DNA of 64,000 bases from an uncultured Dehalococcoidia bacterium (GTDB lineage: Bacteria > Chloroflexota > Dehalococcoidia > Lucifugimonadales > UBA1123), in assembly GCA_951812505.1 (NCBI GenBank), contig CATOSI010000003.1, forward strand, positions 682,001 to 746,000. Direction: 5' to 3'. Made by a program: the position numbers and the translations under genes. Within the stretch, counting starts at the first letter, position 1, and each line of letters begins with the position of its first letter. The notes beneath the pieces were generated by a model. The model ran no database searches. It was not told the origin of the DNA and saw only the letters and a program-made list of their open reading frames with translations. Shown here piece by piece: positions 51,851-60,612 of the stretch.

Positions 51851-52756
51851 TCACACCTCTATAACGTCGTTCTCGAGTACGCCGATTCCCTCGATGGACA
51901 TCGTCACAACGTCGCCCTCCTGGAGCGAGAACTCAGGTGGCGGAACGATTGCGGTACCTGTGAGGACCGTCGTAAGGTCGGGAACGAAATTGTGGCGCTG
52001 AAGCCAGTCCGCTAATTCCTCGCAGCTACGGGCCATTTGGGATGTGGAAGTGCTGTCGCTCCACACTTCCACACCGTCCCGCGCAATCGAGCAGCTTATA
52101 TCGAGGTCGGTCGGGTTCAAGTCCTCCGCAGTTACGAAGCACGGCCCAATCGAGCAGCACCTGTCGAACATCTTCGCCTGTGGAAGATAGAGTGGGTTCT
52201 CTCCCTCGATGGCGCGGCTGCTCATGTCGTTTCCTATGGTGTAGCCAACTATGTCACCCCTGTAAAGGACGAACGCGAGTTCAGGTTCGGGGACGTTCCA
52301 GTCGGAGTCGCCTCTTATGCCCACGGACTCGAACGGTCCGACACAGCGGTCCGAGGATGCCTTGAAGAACACCTCCGGTCTCTGGGAGTTATAGACCTTG
52401 CTGTAAACATCCGGCGTGTCGCTCTCACGCATTCGCTCCATCTCGCTGGTCTTGTAGGTGACGCCTGCGGCCCAGACCTCGGAGGGATCGAATGGCCGGT
52501 CCAGCCGGTAGAATCCCTCGCCGCTCCTTGTGGTATCCATCACCTCGTTCATGTCGAATCTGTCCGCATTTCCGGTCTCGAGAGTCAGATTCGCTATCTC
52601 GTCCACGGACATACCGGACAGGGAGGAGGCGAGGAGCAGGTCCGAGAGATCGGTGACGTCGGGGTCGAGGCTGGTAAGGTCCATGGCCACACCCCGGTCG
52701 TTCTCGACTATGAGACGGGCGTCCCCATCGTTCGACAATAGCGTGTAGTACCGCAT
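51851..52756 (-). CDS. Fumarylacetoacetate hydrolase family protein
   Basis: 301 residues. Metal-binding NVPEPELAFVLY (Glu-Pro-Glu), GYTIGNDMSSRAIEGENPLYLP and RSCEELADWLQRHN. The GNDMSSR motif and Glu triad are those of the FAH C-terminal domain. It has a substantial N-terminal part without similarity I can name. Likely a hydrolase or dehydratase for a sugar-acid or dicarboxylate pathway (inference). It lies next to a minus-strand protease gene. Confidence 0.92.
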   Translation of the reverse strand: MRYYTLLSNDGDARLIVENDRGVAMDLTSLDPDVTDLSDLLLASSLSGMSVDEIANLTLETGNADRFDMNEVMDTTRSGEGFYRLDRPFDPSEVWAAGVTYKTSEMERMRESDTPDVYSKVYNSQRPEVFFKASSDRCVGPFESVGIRGDSDWNVPEPELAFVLYRGDIVGYTIGNDMSSRAIEGENPLYLPQAKMFDRCCSIGPCFVTAEDLNPTDLDISCSIARDGVEVWSDSTSTSQMARSCEELADWLQRHNFVPDLTTVLTGTAIVPPPEFSLQEGDVVTMSIEGIGVLENDVIEV

Positions 52757-52794
52757 CGCGCGATTCTCCCCTTTCGACGGGCTTCCCTTGCCCG

Positions 52795-53691
52795 CTAACT
52801 TATTCCGTCCGACTCGATCCCTGAACCATCATACACAGCGGAAGCGGGCATCGAAACCAGGCGCATCATTGTGGTTTCAGGATACTTGTCCAGATATTTT
52901 CTCACAATCATGTATCCGAGCGTATAGCCTGTCCATGCGGGAACCCTGTCTCCGTCACCAAACAGGAACCTGCGTATCTCCGTGGCGTCGGAGATACCGA
53001 ACCGCCTGTGGACTCTTGGCCACATTCTCCGGGGCTCCACCTCGTCCTGGGTATCCATCCAGCCTGGGCGGGCCCCATCCAGACAGTGCTGGGCGAAGCA
53101 GTCGGATATGCCCTCCGCAACCATCGCGTCAAGAAGAGTTTCCGGCTGCTGGGTCTTCATATAGACGAGTCTGCCGCCGGCTATGCCCCTAGGAAACAGG
53201 AGATTGCGGACCAGGTGGGCATACTCGTGAACAACGTTGTAGCGCAGGTTTTCGCGCCAGTCGCCGCGCGGCCACACGAACAGCAGCGTCGCGCTCGCTC
53301 CCAGGCTGAAGCCCAGCACGCCTCCCAACTGATTGACCAAGACTCGGCTTTCGCCATCCCCGGGAAACATGAACATTCTCGCCGAAAGATCCGGTCTGGG
53401 CAGGGAGGCGGAGGCGATTCTAAGGGCCTCCTGTGCGACCTTCTGCGGCCTGGATTCGTCAAGTTCGGACAGCGTCTTCACCAGTTGGCCGGGCTCAGGG
53501 TCTCCCAGCTGTCCGATGACGGAGCGGACGCCCAGTTCGACGAGCGACGCGTGCATCTGCGCGAGTTGCGTTCTCACATAGTCGCGCATTCCATTCTCCA
53601 GCGAGTCGAGCGCTTCGGGATAGTCGAGACCGCCTGCCCGTCGGGCGAGGTGCAGCATTACCCTGTAGGATGGAATTACCGATACGGACAT
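52795..53691 (-). CDS. Putative zinc metallopeptidase (DUF2268-like)
   Basis: 298 residues. The HExxH motif is in NVVHEYAHLVRN (about residue 155), and a downstream Glu in AEGISDCFAQH is placed as the third ligand. No signal peptide. The middle LLFVWPRGDW and the end GYTLGYMIVRKYLDKYP match the DUF2268 predicted Zn-dependent protease family. Target unknown. Confidence 0.8.
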   Translation of the reverse strand: MSVSVIPSYRVMLHLARRAGGLDYPEALDSLENGMRDYVRTQLAQMHASLVELGVRSVIGQLGDPEPGQLVKTLSELDESRPQKVAQEALRIASASLPRPDLSARMFMFPGDGESRVLVNQLGGVLGFSLGASATLLFVWPRGDWRENLRYNVVHEYAHLVRNLLFPRGIAGGRLVYMKTQQPETLLDAMVAEGISDCFAQHCLDGARPGWMDTQDEVEPRRMWPRVHRRFGISDATEIRRFLFGDGDRVPAWTGYTLGYMIVRKYLDKYPETTMMRLVSMPASAVYDGSGIESDGIS

Positions 53692-53943
53692 TGGGGAGAA
53701 TCCAACTCGCTAATCGTGCGGACATGGGACGAAACGCAAACCGCATCTGTATAGTAACAAAACTGCGCCAACCCTACTAACAGGTTAGCGACCTTAAGAG
53801 TACCTTGCGATAAAGGGTTGCTATTCACTTGATTGGAATGATTTGGACAAGTGTGCGTGGGTTGTCGCAGTGACGGACGCAGTTAAGTCAGTATATGTAA
53901 CGAATCGGCCCGGCAGGCGGGTTAAGCTAAGGTTGTGTTCAGA

Positions 53944-55083
53944 ATGAAGATAGCAAGTATCGAGACATTTCAACTCAGCGCGCCACTGGAGCGGCCTTTT
54001 GGGTGGTCGCAGGGATGGATAGGGCACCGCAGCGTTGGTTTGGTGAAAGTGACCACCGACGACGGGATTGTCGGGTGGGGTGAGGGCTGCGGAGGCGCCG
54101 CGGCCGCTGTGGTCGAAAACGAATTCGCTCCTATGCTTATTGGGCAGGACCCGACCAATCGAATCGGACTGTGGCAGAAGATGTTCTCCATGCAGTACAA
54201 CGCCAACGTCGCCGTGGGGATGGCCGGGTCGGCCATTAGCGCGGTGGATACCGCGCTGTGGGACATCACCGGCAAGGCTTTCAACCAGCCGGTTTACCAG
54301 TTGCTAGGAGGCAGGGTCCGGGACAGGGTCGCCGTTTACGCGACCGGGCTGTACTACACGGAGGGCGAGTTCCCGACACGGCTGCTGGACGAGGCGCGCG
54401 GATATGTGGAGGCGGGCTTCAGGGGTATGAAGACCAAGGTAGGCGGGCTGCCCATGGATGAAGACGTAAGGAGAGTAGCCGCGCTGCGAGAGGCCATCGG
54501 ACCGGACATCAAGCTGATGGTGGACGCGAACCAGGGATACAACGCCACCAGCGCGATTCGGATTGGCAATCGTCTGGCCGACCTGGACATTCTGTGGTTC
54601 GAGGAGCCGGTTAATGCCCAGGATATAGAAGGGTATCTGCAGGTGAAGTCGGCGCTGCTTATGGCCATTGCCGGGGGTGAGAATCTGCGGACTCGTTATG
54701 AGTTCTCCCAATTCCTGTCCCGACGGGCGTACGACATAGCCCAGCCGGATGTGATAAATGTCGGCGGAATCACTGAGATGCGAAACGTGGCTATGACCGC
54801 GAACACGAATGGCATACAGGTCAATCCACACGTATGGGGGTCGCCGGTCATGATCGCAGCCAGCCTGCACGTCGCGTCAACGATACCGCCCTGCCCGCCG
54901 TCGGGAAAGCCGGAACCCTACGTTCAGGAGCCTGTGATGGAGTTCGACCGCACGCCTTCGCTGATAAGAGAGGGGCTGATGGCGGCGCCCTTCGACCAGC
55001 AAGACGGCTTTCTTAGGGTGCCGGATGGGCCCGGACTTGGGATCGAGATAGACGAGGAAGCAGTACGCAGTCTGTCAGTGTAG
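53944..55083 (+). CDS. Enolase superfamily enzyme (mandelate racemase/muconate lactonizing type)
   Basis: 379 residues from ATG 53944. KTK (Lys163, Lys165), metal ligands Asp194, Glu220 and Glu246, and the second-base pair Asp269/His296 (DVIN, NPHVWG). This is the mandelate-racemase subgroup arrangement with both KxK and His-Asp bases. Length is normal. The family includes sugar-acid dehydratases and racemases; SAR202-like genomes are rich in them. Substrate unknown. Confidence 0.95.
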   Translation: MKIASIETFQLSAPLERPFGWSQGWIGHRSVGLVKVTTDDGIVGWGEGCGGAAAAVVENEFAPMLIGQDPTNRIGLWQKMFSMQYNANVAVGMAGSAISAVDTALWDITGKAFNQPVYQLLGGRVRDRVAVYATGLYYTEGEFPTRLLDEARGYVEAGFRGMKTKVGGLPMDEDVRRVAALREAIGPDIKLMVDANQGYNATSAIRIGNRLADLDILWFEEPVNAQDIEGYLQVKSALLMAIAGGENLRTRYEFSQFLSRRAYDIAQPDVINVGGITEMRNVAMTANTNGIQVNPHVWGSPVMIAASLHVASTIPPCPPSGKPEPYVQEPVMEFDRTPSLIREGLMAAPFDQQDGFLRVPDGPGLGIEIDEEAVRSLSV

Positions 55084-55187
55084 CGCATGGCTAACGAACA
55101 TAAAGCAGTCTTGACGCGGCAACTTGTTTACTCCGACTCTCGATGCTATACTTTGCGCGCTTTGAAAATAGGGGAGAGGAGGAATTC

Positions 55188-55400
55188 GTGGAAGGAAGAG
55201 ATTTCCCCAGTTGTATGAGTTGTTCGGCGGGCAACCTGTTGCCGTTATCCGACTTTGGAAGCCAGGGCGCTCCTATACACTATAAGGCTTGGGTGTGCAG
55301 CAACCCCGATTGCGGATTCAACATTAAGATTCGCAACGGAGATGTATATCTGAACGAGCCAATCGCAAGCGGAGCCACATACTCGCCGCGTTTCCGATAG
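55188..55400 (+). CDS. Small zinc-ribbon protein
   Basis: 70 residues from GTG 55188, supported by GAGGAGG 7 bp upstream; the in-frame TTG/ATG starts lack this. CMSCSAGN near residue 9 and CSNPDCG near residue 37 are two CxxC-type knuckles. A sequence ending YSPRFR follows. Good terminator downstream. Function unknown; perhaps nucleic-acid or metal binding. Confidence 0.7.
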   Translation: MEGRDFPSCMSCSAGNLLPLSDFGSQGAPIHYKAWVCSNPDCGFNIKIRNGDVYLNEPIASGATYSPRFR

Positions 55401-55424
55401 CCGTATCAAGCCTTATCACCGAGA

Positions 55425-55453
55425 ACAGCCCCTAACATTGCGGGCTGTTTTTT
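55425..55453 (+). terminator. Rho-independent terminator
   Basis: ACAGCCC and GGGCTGT around a 10-nt loop, followed by a run of six T (55448-55453). Confidence 0.9.
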
Positions 55454-55580
55454 ATGAGTCGGGAGTGGTTGTCTTTCTGGTGAAGTTCCCCCTCTTGGAG
55501 ACTGGCGTGTGAATGAGCGGCATCCGTTGGCTCGGGGAAAAGAGTCCTGAACCTCAGATGTATGGAAATTCATCAAATGG

Positions 55581-55586
55581 TATAAT
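55581..55586 (+). promoter_or_regulatory. Consensus -10 box upstream of sortase gene
   Basis: A perfect TATAAT, 46 bp before the ATG at 55633. There is no strong -35. It argues that transcription begins after the longer alternative start at 55513. Confidence 0.45.
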
Positions 55587-55632
55587 AGATTTCCGCGTTC
55601 TCAAAATCCGGAGACTCTGGAGTACTCTGCGG

Positions 55633-56751
55633 ATGTACTACTATCCACAAAGAACACACACTGACCCGACCCCACGCCGGCCCCGCCGGATGTTCTTTGT
55701 GGGCGTCTTTCTGACGCTCATGGGAATCATAGCCCTGATCGGAGTCTGCATTTACGCCATCTTCGGCCTGTATAACAAGTCGAACCTGGAGGATCTGAAC
55801 ACCTCTATACAGGGTCCGGTTGCACTGCCGGAATTGTCCGTCTCCAAGGTGCAGGTACACGGCGCGCTGTTGCCGGACGGCTCGTTCAAGCCCATAGAGG
55901 TCATCAGAGACGTTCAGCCAGTCGTCAAGGATGAAAGCTCGGTTGAGTTTGTCCCTGTGATGAGGCGGGTGGAGTCCAAGATGGAAATCGAGGCTCTGCC
56001 CAAAGAAACGGCCGGAGCCGCTCCGTCAGCGGAAGTGGTCAAAGTGACCATCCCCGAAGTGAAGCCTGTAATCGAGGAAGCGCCTGCTTCCGAACAGGCT
56101 GAGTATCCCGATGAATTTGATGCCGGCGAGCTGGTATCGGTGTACAACACCATGTACCCCGGACACAAGATACATCCCAAGTACTGGGACCGCCCATTAG
56201 CCGCCGGTGCGGACGAATACACTTACGGCGTCGTCTTGAGGGAAGACGGTTTCTTGGCAGTCTCGCCCGATAACGGGCTGCCGAAAGGGACTCTTCCCGA
56301 TGCGATTCGCGTTCGCATTCCCAGCATAGACCTCGATTCGGAGGTCACCAATCTGGCCATAATTGATCTAGGAGACAGCAAGCAGTACGAGACGCCCGCT
56401 CACGTTGTTGGCAGGATACCCGAGACCTCGAATCCCGGCGAAATGGGCAATACCTGGCTGTTCGGCCACCTCGAGAGTCCGATTCGTGGAGAGGGCAGCG
56501 TCTTCAGAAGGCTTCCTGAGATCCCCGAGATTCTGAAGAACGGGGACCCAGTGTACGTCACCGTGCTGAACGAGGACGGCGAAGAGTTCATGTACCAGGT
56601 CACTCACACGACGGTCATGCACAGGGACGAGCTGTCGCTGTATGAAACGGACGATTCGACGATTACGCTCGTTACGTGTGTCCCGAGGCTCATATACGAC
56701 CACCGCGTTGTCGTTTCGGGCAAGCTGGTGGGCATTAGAAAGCCTGCTTAG
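55633..56751 (+). CDS. Sortase (class D/E-like)
   Basis: 372 residues from ATG 55633; a longer frame begins at 55513 but a TATAAT box at 55581 lies inside it. One N-terminal membrane helix (MFFVGVFLTLMGIIALIGVC) is followed by a long proline- and glutamate-rich linker and the C-terminal sortase domain with His279 (LFGHLES), Cys349 (TLVTCVPR) and Arg358 (DHRVVV). It attaches surface proteins through an LPxTG-like signal. No obvious substrate with a sorting signal is adjacent. Presence fits a cell wall without a classical outer membrane. Confidence 0.9.
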   Translation: MYYYPQRTHTDPTPRRPRRMFFVGVFLTLMGIIALIGVCIYAIFGLYNKSNLEDLNTSIQGPVALPELSVSKVQVHGALLPDGSFKPIEVIRDVQPVVKDESSVEFVPVMRRVESKMEIEALPKETAGAAPSAEVVKVTIPEVKPVIEEAPASEQAEYPDEFDAGELVSVYNTMYPGHKIHPKYWDRPLAAGADEYTYGVVLREDGFLAVSPDNGLPKGTLPDAIRVRIPSIDLDSEVTNLAIIDLGDSKQYETPAHVVGRIPETSNPGEMGNTWLFGHLESPIRGEGSVFRRLPEIPEILKNGDPVYVTVLNEDGEEFMYQVTHTTVMHRDELSLYETDDSTITLVTCVPRLIYDHRVVVSGKLVGIRKPA

Positions 56752-56752
56752 T

Positions 56753-57649
56753 CTAAACTACGCTTGGCGCTCCAACCGACAATACGTCCCGCATCACCGA
56801 AATGAAGTGAAGTGTCGGCTTCGACAGCCGCTTGCCCTTCAGCGTAATGATCCCGCCCTGTTCGACAGGCAATATGTGCGCGAGGCTGATGACTCCGAGC
56901 GCGTCGTCGTCTTCCGGGTCTATCGCGAGCCTTGGACCTACTGACACTCCCATTCCCAACGCGACGTACCGTTTGATCATGTCCATGCTGTCGAGATCTA
57001 CGACTATCTCGTAGTTGACCCCACGCCTCCTGAGTTCGGACTCCAGTAGATCGCGAGTGTGGGTGCCCTCGTTCATCATTATGAGCGGATAGCGCGCTAT
57101 TTGCTCCAGCGATTCAACAGGCTCATTGGCCAGAGGGTGCTCCGGAGGCGTGATCAACACCCGTTCATAGACGAAGAGCCCTTCGAATGCGAAAGCATCG
57201 TCTCTGTCATAGTGCTGGATAATGCCAATGTCGGCCTCACCTTCCGAGATCATCTGGCTGACCTGGACTCTGGTTGCCGACTTAATGGTGAGGTGTATGT
57301 GAGGATGACGAGGCAGGAATACTCTGACGACCCTGAGCAGGGTGTGTGGAATTATGTCGGGAGTGGCAGCGAGAACAACGGGCCCGCGCTCCTCTGCCTC
57401 GGCGGTGGTGTCTGCGAGTCCGTCAATGCCCTCGACAAGCGGAGTGGCTAGTTCGGACAGTCTTCTGCCCGCCAGGGTGAGCTGAATGGGGCGCTTTACT
57501 CGGTCGAAGAGGACTGTGTTGAGTTCACTCTCCAGCTTCTTGATGTGCGTCGTGACCGTCGGCTGACCAATGCCGAGTCGCTCTGCCGCGCGGGATATGC
57601 TTCTAAGGCGCGCGGCCATGCAAAAGCTCCTGAGTTCTCTTATCTCCAC
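56753..57649 (-). CDS. LysR family transcriptional regulator
   Basis: 298 residues. N-terminal winged HTH: MEIRELRSFCMAARLRSISR, then AAERLGIGQPTVTTHIKKLE. The periplasmic-binding-like effector domain follows (residues about 90-290). The closest style is CysB/Cbl-like. Its start lies 149 bp from the divergent small gene at 57798, a natural site for an operator. The stop is 1 bp from the sortase stop. Confidence 0.94.
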   Translation of the reverse strand: MEIRELRSFCMAARLRSISRAAERLGIGQPTVTTHIKKLESELNTVLFDRVKRPIQLTLAGRRLSELATPLVEGIDGLADTTAEAEERGPVVLAATPDIIPHTLLRVVRVFLPRHPHIHLTIKSATRVQVSQMISEGEADIGIIQHYDRDDAFAFEGLFVYERVLITPPEHPLANEPVESLEQIARYPLIMMNEGTHTRDLLESELRRRGVNYEIVVDLDSMDMIKRYVALGMGVSVGPRLAIDPEDDDALGVISLAHILPVEQGGIITLKGKRLSKPTLHFISVMRDVLSVGAPSVV

Positions 57650-57797
57650 GTCACTTTCCTATATCACATAAATTGATGAGACATATCACTAAATATCACT
57701 TTTCAAGATGTAATGGTATTGGGATAATTGTATATGTAGAACAAAGTTTAGTCCATTCCGATCCCGTGGGGACGGAAAAAAGAAAAGGAGACGCACC

Positions 57798-57971
57798 ATG
57801 ATTAACAGGGTCAAAAGAATACTTGGCAGGCCGCGTCTTTCGACCGCGACCAGCATCGAGACTTACTTCGGAACTGTCCACAAGCCGGGAGAGTACAGCG
57901 GCCCTACTTTCGAGGAGGCCCAGAAGGACTTCCGGGAGATCCACAGCAGGTTCTCCGCCTTCCGCAGCTAA
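57798..57971 (+). CDS. Small basic protein, unknown
   Basis: 57 residues from ATG 57798, with AAAAGGAGACG upstream (strong ribosome site). N-terminus RVKRILGRPRLSTATS; the middle is FGTVHKPGEYSGPTFEEAQK; helical end. Reading frame and site are convincing. The gene is divergent from the LysR gene, so it is a candidate target. A small hairpin ACGACC/GGTCGT follows the stop. Family not recognised. Confidence 0.6.
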   Translation: MINRVKRILGRPRLSTATSIETYFGTVHKPGEYSGPTFEEAQKDFREIHSRFSAFRS

Positions 57972-58135
57972 GTGAAACGACCGAAGGGTCGTAAAACCCA
58001 TTGAAGGGGACGCGGCGGCTCACCTCTCTCCGCATTCCGGAGCCTCCAGTATGCATGAGTGTCGCGTCCCTCCTCCCCTTTCCAGAGCGCCGGTTCCGCC
58101 AAGAGCGACCCCGGCGCTTTAGTATTTCCTTCCGA

Positions 58136-58141
58136 TATAAT
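58136..58141 (+). promoter_or_regulatory. -10 box giving a probable leaderless mRNA
   Basis: TATAAT at 58136-58141, only 6 bp before ATG 58148. Transcription would begin at or very near the start codon. Confidence 0.5.
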
Positions 58142-58147
58142 GTCCGT

Positions 58148-59527
58148 ATGAGAACCGTATTGCTTGGACTCCTGATGGCCTCTATCTGCGCAGGGTGTAT
58201 TGACGCGGAATCGGTCCTGGAGTCATTTCCGACTCCCGACAGCCGGGAAGCGTCCCCCTTCGGCGGGCTCCTTCCCACAGTCACGCCGCTGTCTGAATTT
58301 ACACCGCCCCCAACTATCACTCCTATGCCCAAGTACGAATTCGCTCCGACAATAACGCCGATGGCGAAATACGAGATTGGACCGACCATCACACCCATAC
58401 CGACTTTTGCTCTACCTCCAACGATAACGCCTATACCAAAGTGGCAGGGATTCGGCCAGGAGGAGCCGCTAAGGGAGTTAGGTGTACTAGAGGCATTCCC
58501 AGGACTTTCATTCGACCGCCCGGTGGCCCTCGTATTCCCGGATGATGGCGCTAATCGCGGTTTCGTCGTCGAACAACCCGGACGTATAGTAGCGCTGAAT
58601 TCCGAAAATGACAGCAATACGTTCCTGGACATCAGAGACAGAGTGAGAGACCGCGGTGAGGAAGAGGGATTGCTCGGACTCGCGTTTGACCCGGATTACG
58701 AGTCCAATGGCTTTCTGTACGTTTACTACACGGCGGACGGCCCCAGACGCTCGGTAATATCCAGGTTTAGTGTCGATCCGGGAGATCGAACTGCCGACCC
58801 CGGCACAGAGACGCTCGTACTGGAAGTCGAACAGCCCTATGCCAACCATAATGGTGGGCAGATAGTCTTCGGCCCGGACGACTTTTTGTACGTGGGCCTG
58901 GGTGACGGGGGGAGCGCCGGTGACCCGAAACGCAACGGCCAGAACCCGGCTACTCTGCTGGGCGCGATTCTGCGACTGGACGTGTCATCTCTTGATTCCA
59001 CAGGATCCTACTCGATCCCGCCGGACAACCCGTTTGTCGGCGTGCAGGACGCGCGACCGGAGATTTGGGCCTACGGACTGCGCAATCCGTGGCGGTTCAC
59101 GTTTGATAGCGAGACCGGCGACCTGTGGGCGGCTGATGTTGGACAGAACAAGCTGGAGGAGGTTGACCTCATCCGCCCAGGGTTGAATTACGGCTGGAAC
59201 ATAATGGAGGGCGACGAGTGCTACCCACGCTCATGTGACACGCGAGGATTGGAGCTGCCAATCGCGGTGTACGGACGTGACGGCGGCTGTTCGATAACAG
59301 GTGGGTACGTCTATCGCGGTTCGCGGATTCCAAGCCTGTACGGCGCATACGTCTATGGCGACTTTTGCAGCGGCAAGATATGGGCTTTCAGGTATGATGG
59401 ATCGCGGGTGACCGAGTCAATTCTGCTCGCCGATACCAAGATCAGAATATCGTCCTTCGCAGAGGACACGGACGGCGAACTGTACATACTCGACCTGGAC
59501 GGCGAGATATACAGGTTCGTGGAGTGA
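58148..59527 (+). CDS. Lipoprotein PQQ-type glucose/sorbosone dehydrogenase
   Basis: 459 residues from ATG 58148. The signal peptide MRTVLLGLLMASICAGC ends in a lipobox Cys17. A proline-rich linker follows with four tandem units ending in PTITPMPK, PTITPMAK, PTITPIPT and PTITPIPK (13-residue period). The beta-propeller domain of the glucose/sorbosone dehydrogenase family comes next: GLLGLAFDPDY, NHNGGQIVFGPDDFLYVGLGD, IWAYGLRNPWRFTFD, GYVYRGSRIP, YGDFCSGKIWA. Anchored on the outer face of the membrane, it oxidises a sugar (family role); the cofactor is unconfirmed. Confidence 0.93.
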   Translation: MRTVLLGLLMASICAGCIDAESVLESFPTPDSREASPFGGLLPTVTPLSEFTPPPTITPMPKYEFAPTITPMAKYEIGPTITPIPTFALPPTITPIPKWQGFGQEEPLRELGVLEAFPGLSFDRPVALVFPDDGANRGFVVEQPGRIVALNSENDSNTFLDIRDRVRDRGEEEGLLGLAFDPDYESNGFLYVYYTADGPRRSVISRFSVDPGDRTADPGTETLVLEVEQPYANHNGGQIVFGPDDFLYVGLGDGGSAGDPKRNGQNPATLLGAILRLDVSSLDSTGSYSIPPDNPFVGVQDARPEIWAYGLRNPWRFTFDSETGDLWAADVGQNKLEEVDLIRPGLNYGWNIMEGDECYPRSCDTRGLELPIAVYGRDGGCSITGGYVYRGSRIPSLYGAYVYGDFCSGKIWAFRYDGSRVTESILLADTKIRISSFAEDTDGELYILDLDGEIYRFVE

Positions 59528-59547
59528 GGGATTCAAAGGAGGATGTG

Positions 59548-59931
59548 ATGTCCAGAGACTCACTCGGAGAGCGGGAGCGTCGCGTAGAAAGACCGCCAGA
59601 ATCATCCAGATTCAATAGCGACCCTTTCGGCGAAGGCGGCAGATTATACGGCAGAGCGCTTGACACCCAGTTTGGCGATACGATGTCGGTTACCAGGTTC
59701 GTACTGAAGGCTCTGACTCTGCCATTCTGGATTCTATTCTGGCTTCTAAAGCGTTATCGCATACGCCGGGAGATGATCAGAATGGGCCAGCATTGGCAAG
59801 GGCGTGGCCTGTCTTGCCGCGAGATGGCGGTCAGGTGGGCCGAGCGGTTTCCGCACGAATACCATCTAGGTGAATATGATCCACGCCTACCGAAACTCGA
59901 AATTCGGTTCAGAAAATTTCTGGAGAAATAG
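59548..59931 (+). CDS. Hypothetical protein with one membrane helix
   Basis: 127 residues from ATG 59548 with AAAGGAGG upstream. The N-terminal 50 residues are charged and flexible. One hydrophobic segment (ALTLPFWILFWLLKRY) lies near residue 60. A basic C-terminal domain follows (SCREMAVRWAERFPHEYHLG). It follows the dehydrogenase gene by 20 bp. No family recognised. Confidence 0.65.
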   Translation: MSRDSLGERERRVERPPESSRFNSDPFGEGGRLYGRALDTQFGDTMSVTRFVLKALTLPFWILFWLLKRYRIRREMIRMGQHWQGRGLSCREMAVRWAERFPHEYHLGEYDPRLPKLEIRFRKFLEK

Positions 59932-59996
59932 CTGTCCGGTATGAATTTACGAAGGACGGGACATCCACAGGGGATGCCCCTACTGATCGTGAACCA

Positions 59997-60443
59997 TCAG
60001 GCCATTGCCGGCTCCAACGCCTTGACCTCGTCGCCGACGTTGACTGTTCCGCCGCTGATGACGGTGGCCAGCATTCCACGCTGCCCTTCGAGCGCGACTC
60101 TGAGGCCGTCGCGTATCTCGTCCATGCGGGCGCATGGGGCGCAGTGTCCGGTTATCTCGACCACGGCGTCGCCGCCCAGGGATACGCGGTCCCCCTCCTT
60201 CAGGGAGTGTATAGCGATGCCCGTAGCAGTGATGTTCTCCCGAATGTCGCCGCGCGACAGCCCGAACTTGGCCAGCGTCTCCTCGTCGGTCAACAACACT
60301 TGCCGCTTCGTCCTCACACCCTCGGAGACGGCGTGTCTGTCGCCTTCAATTCCGTAGCCCGCTTTCATTTCTGCCGATTCCACCGATTTCATCGGGTCCC
60401 TATGCCCGACGCATAGTTGAATCGAAATCACCGAACCGCTCAT
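59997..60443 (-). CDS. MOSC domain protein
   Basis: 148 residues from ATG 60443; AGGGGGAC lies upstream. The frame extends further without coding character. MOSC core: GYGIEGDRHAVSEGVRTKRQV, LTDEETLAKFGLSRGDIREN and GHCAPCARMDEIRDG with the conserved Cys in HCAPC. MOSC domains bind molybdenum cofactor or sulfur carriers. Single-domain proteins like this one are thought to deliver sulfur or Moco; the partner is unknown. Confidence 0.9.
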   Translation of the reverse strand: MSGSVISIQLCVGHRDPMKSVESAEMKAGYGIEGDRHAVSEGVRTKRQVLLTDEETLAKFGLSRGDIRENITATGIAIHSLKEGDRVSLGGDAVVEITGHCAPCARMDEIRDGLRVALEGQRGMLATVISGGTVNVGDEVKALEPAMA

Positions 60444-60612
60444 CATGTCCCCCTTAGAATCTCTACCTCGTAATTCTACATGGGGCTTAATGTAGTCTAA
60501 CGAGGCGTCGCGGTCAATTGGAATCGGGACGCTGATTCCCGCACGGGCACGAAACGATATATAATCGGCGGCGTACGAAAACGTGGTTGAAGCCAATCTG
60601 GGGAGGTTCAAG

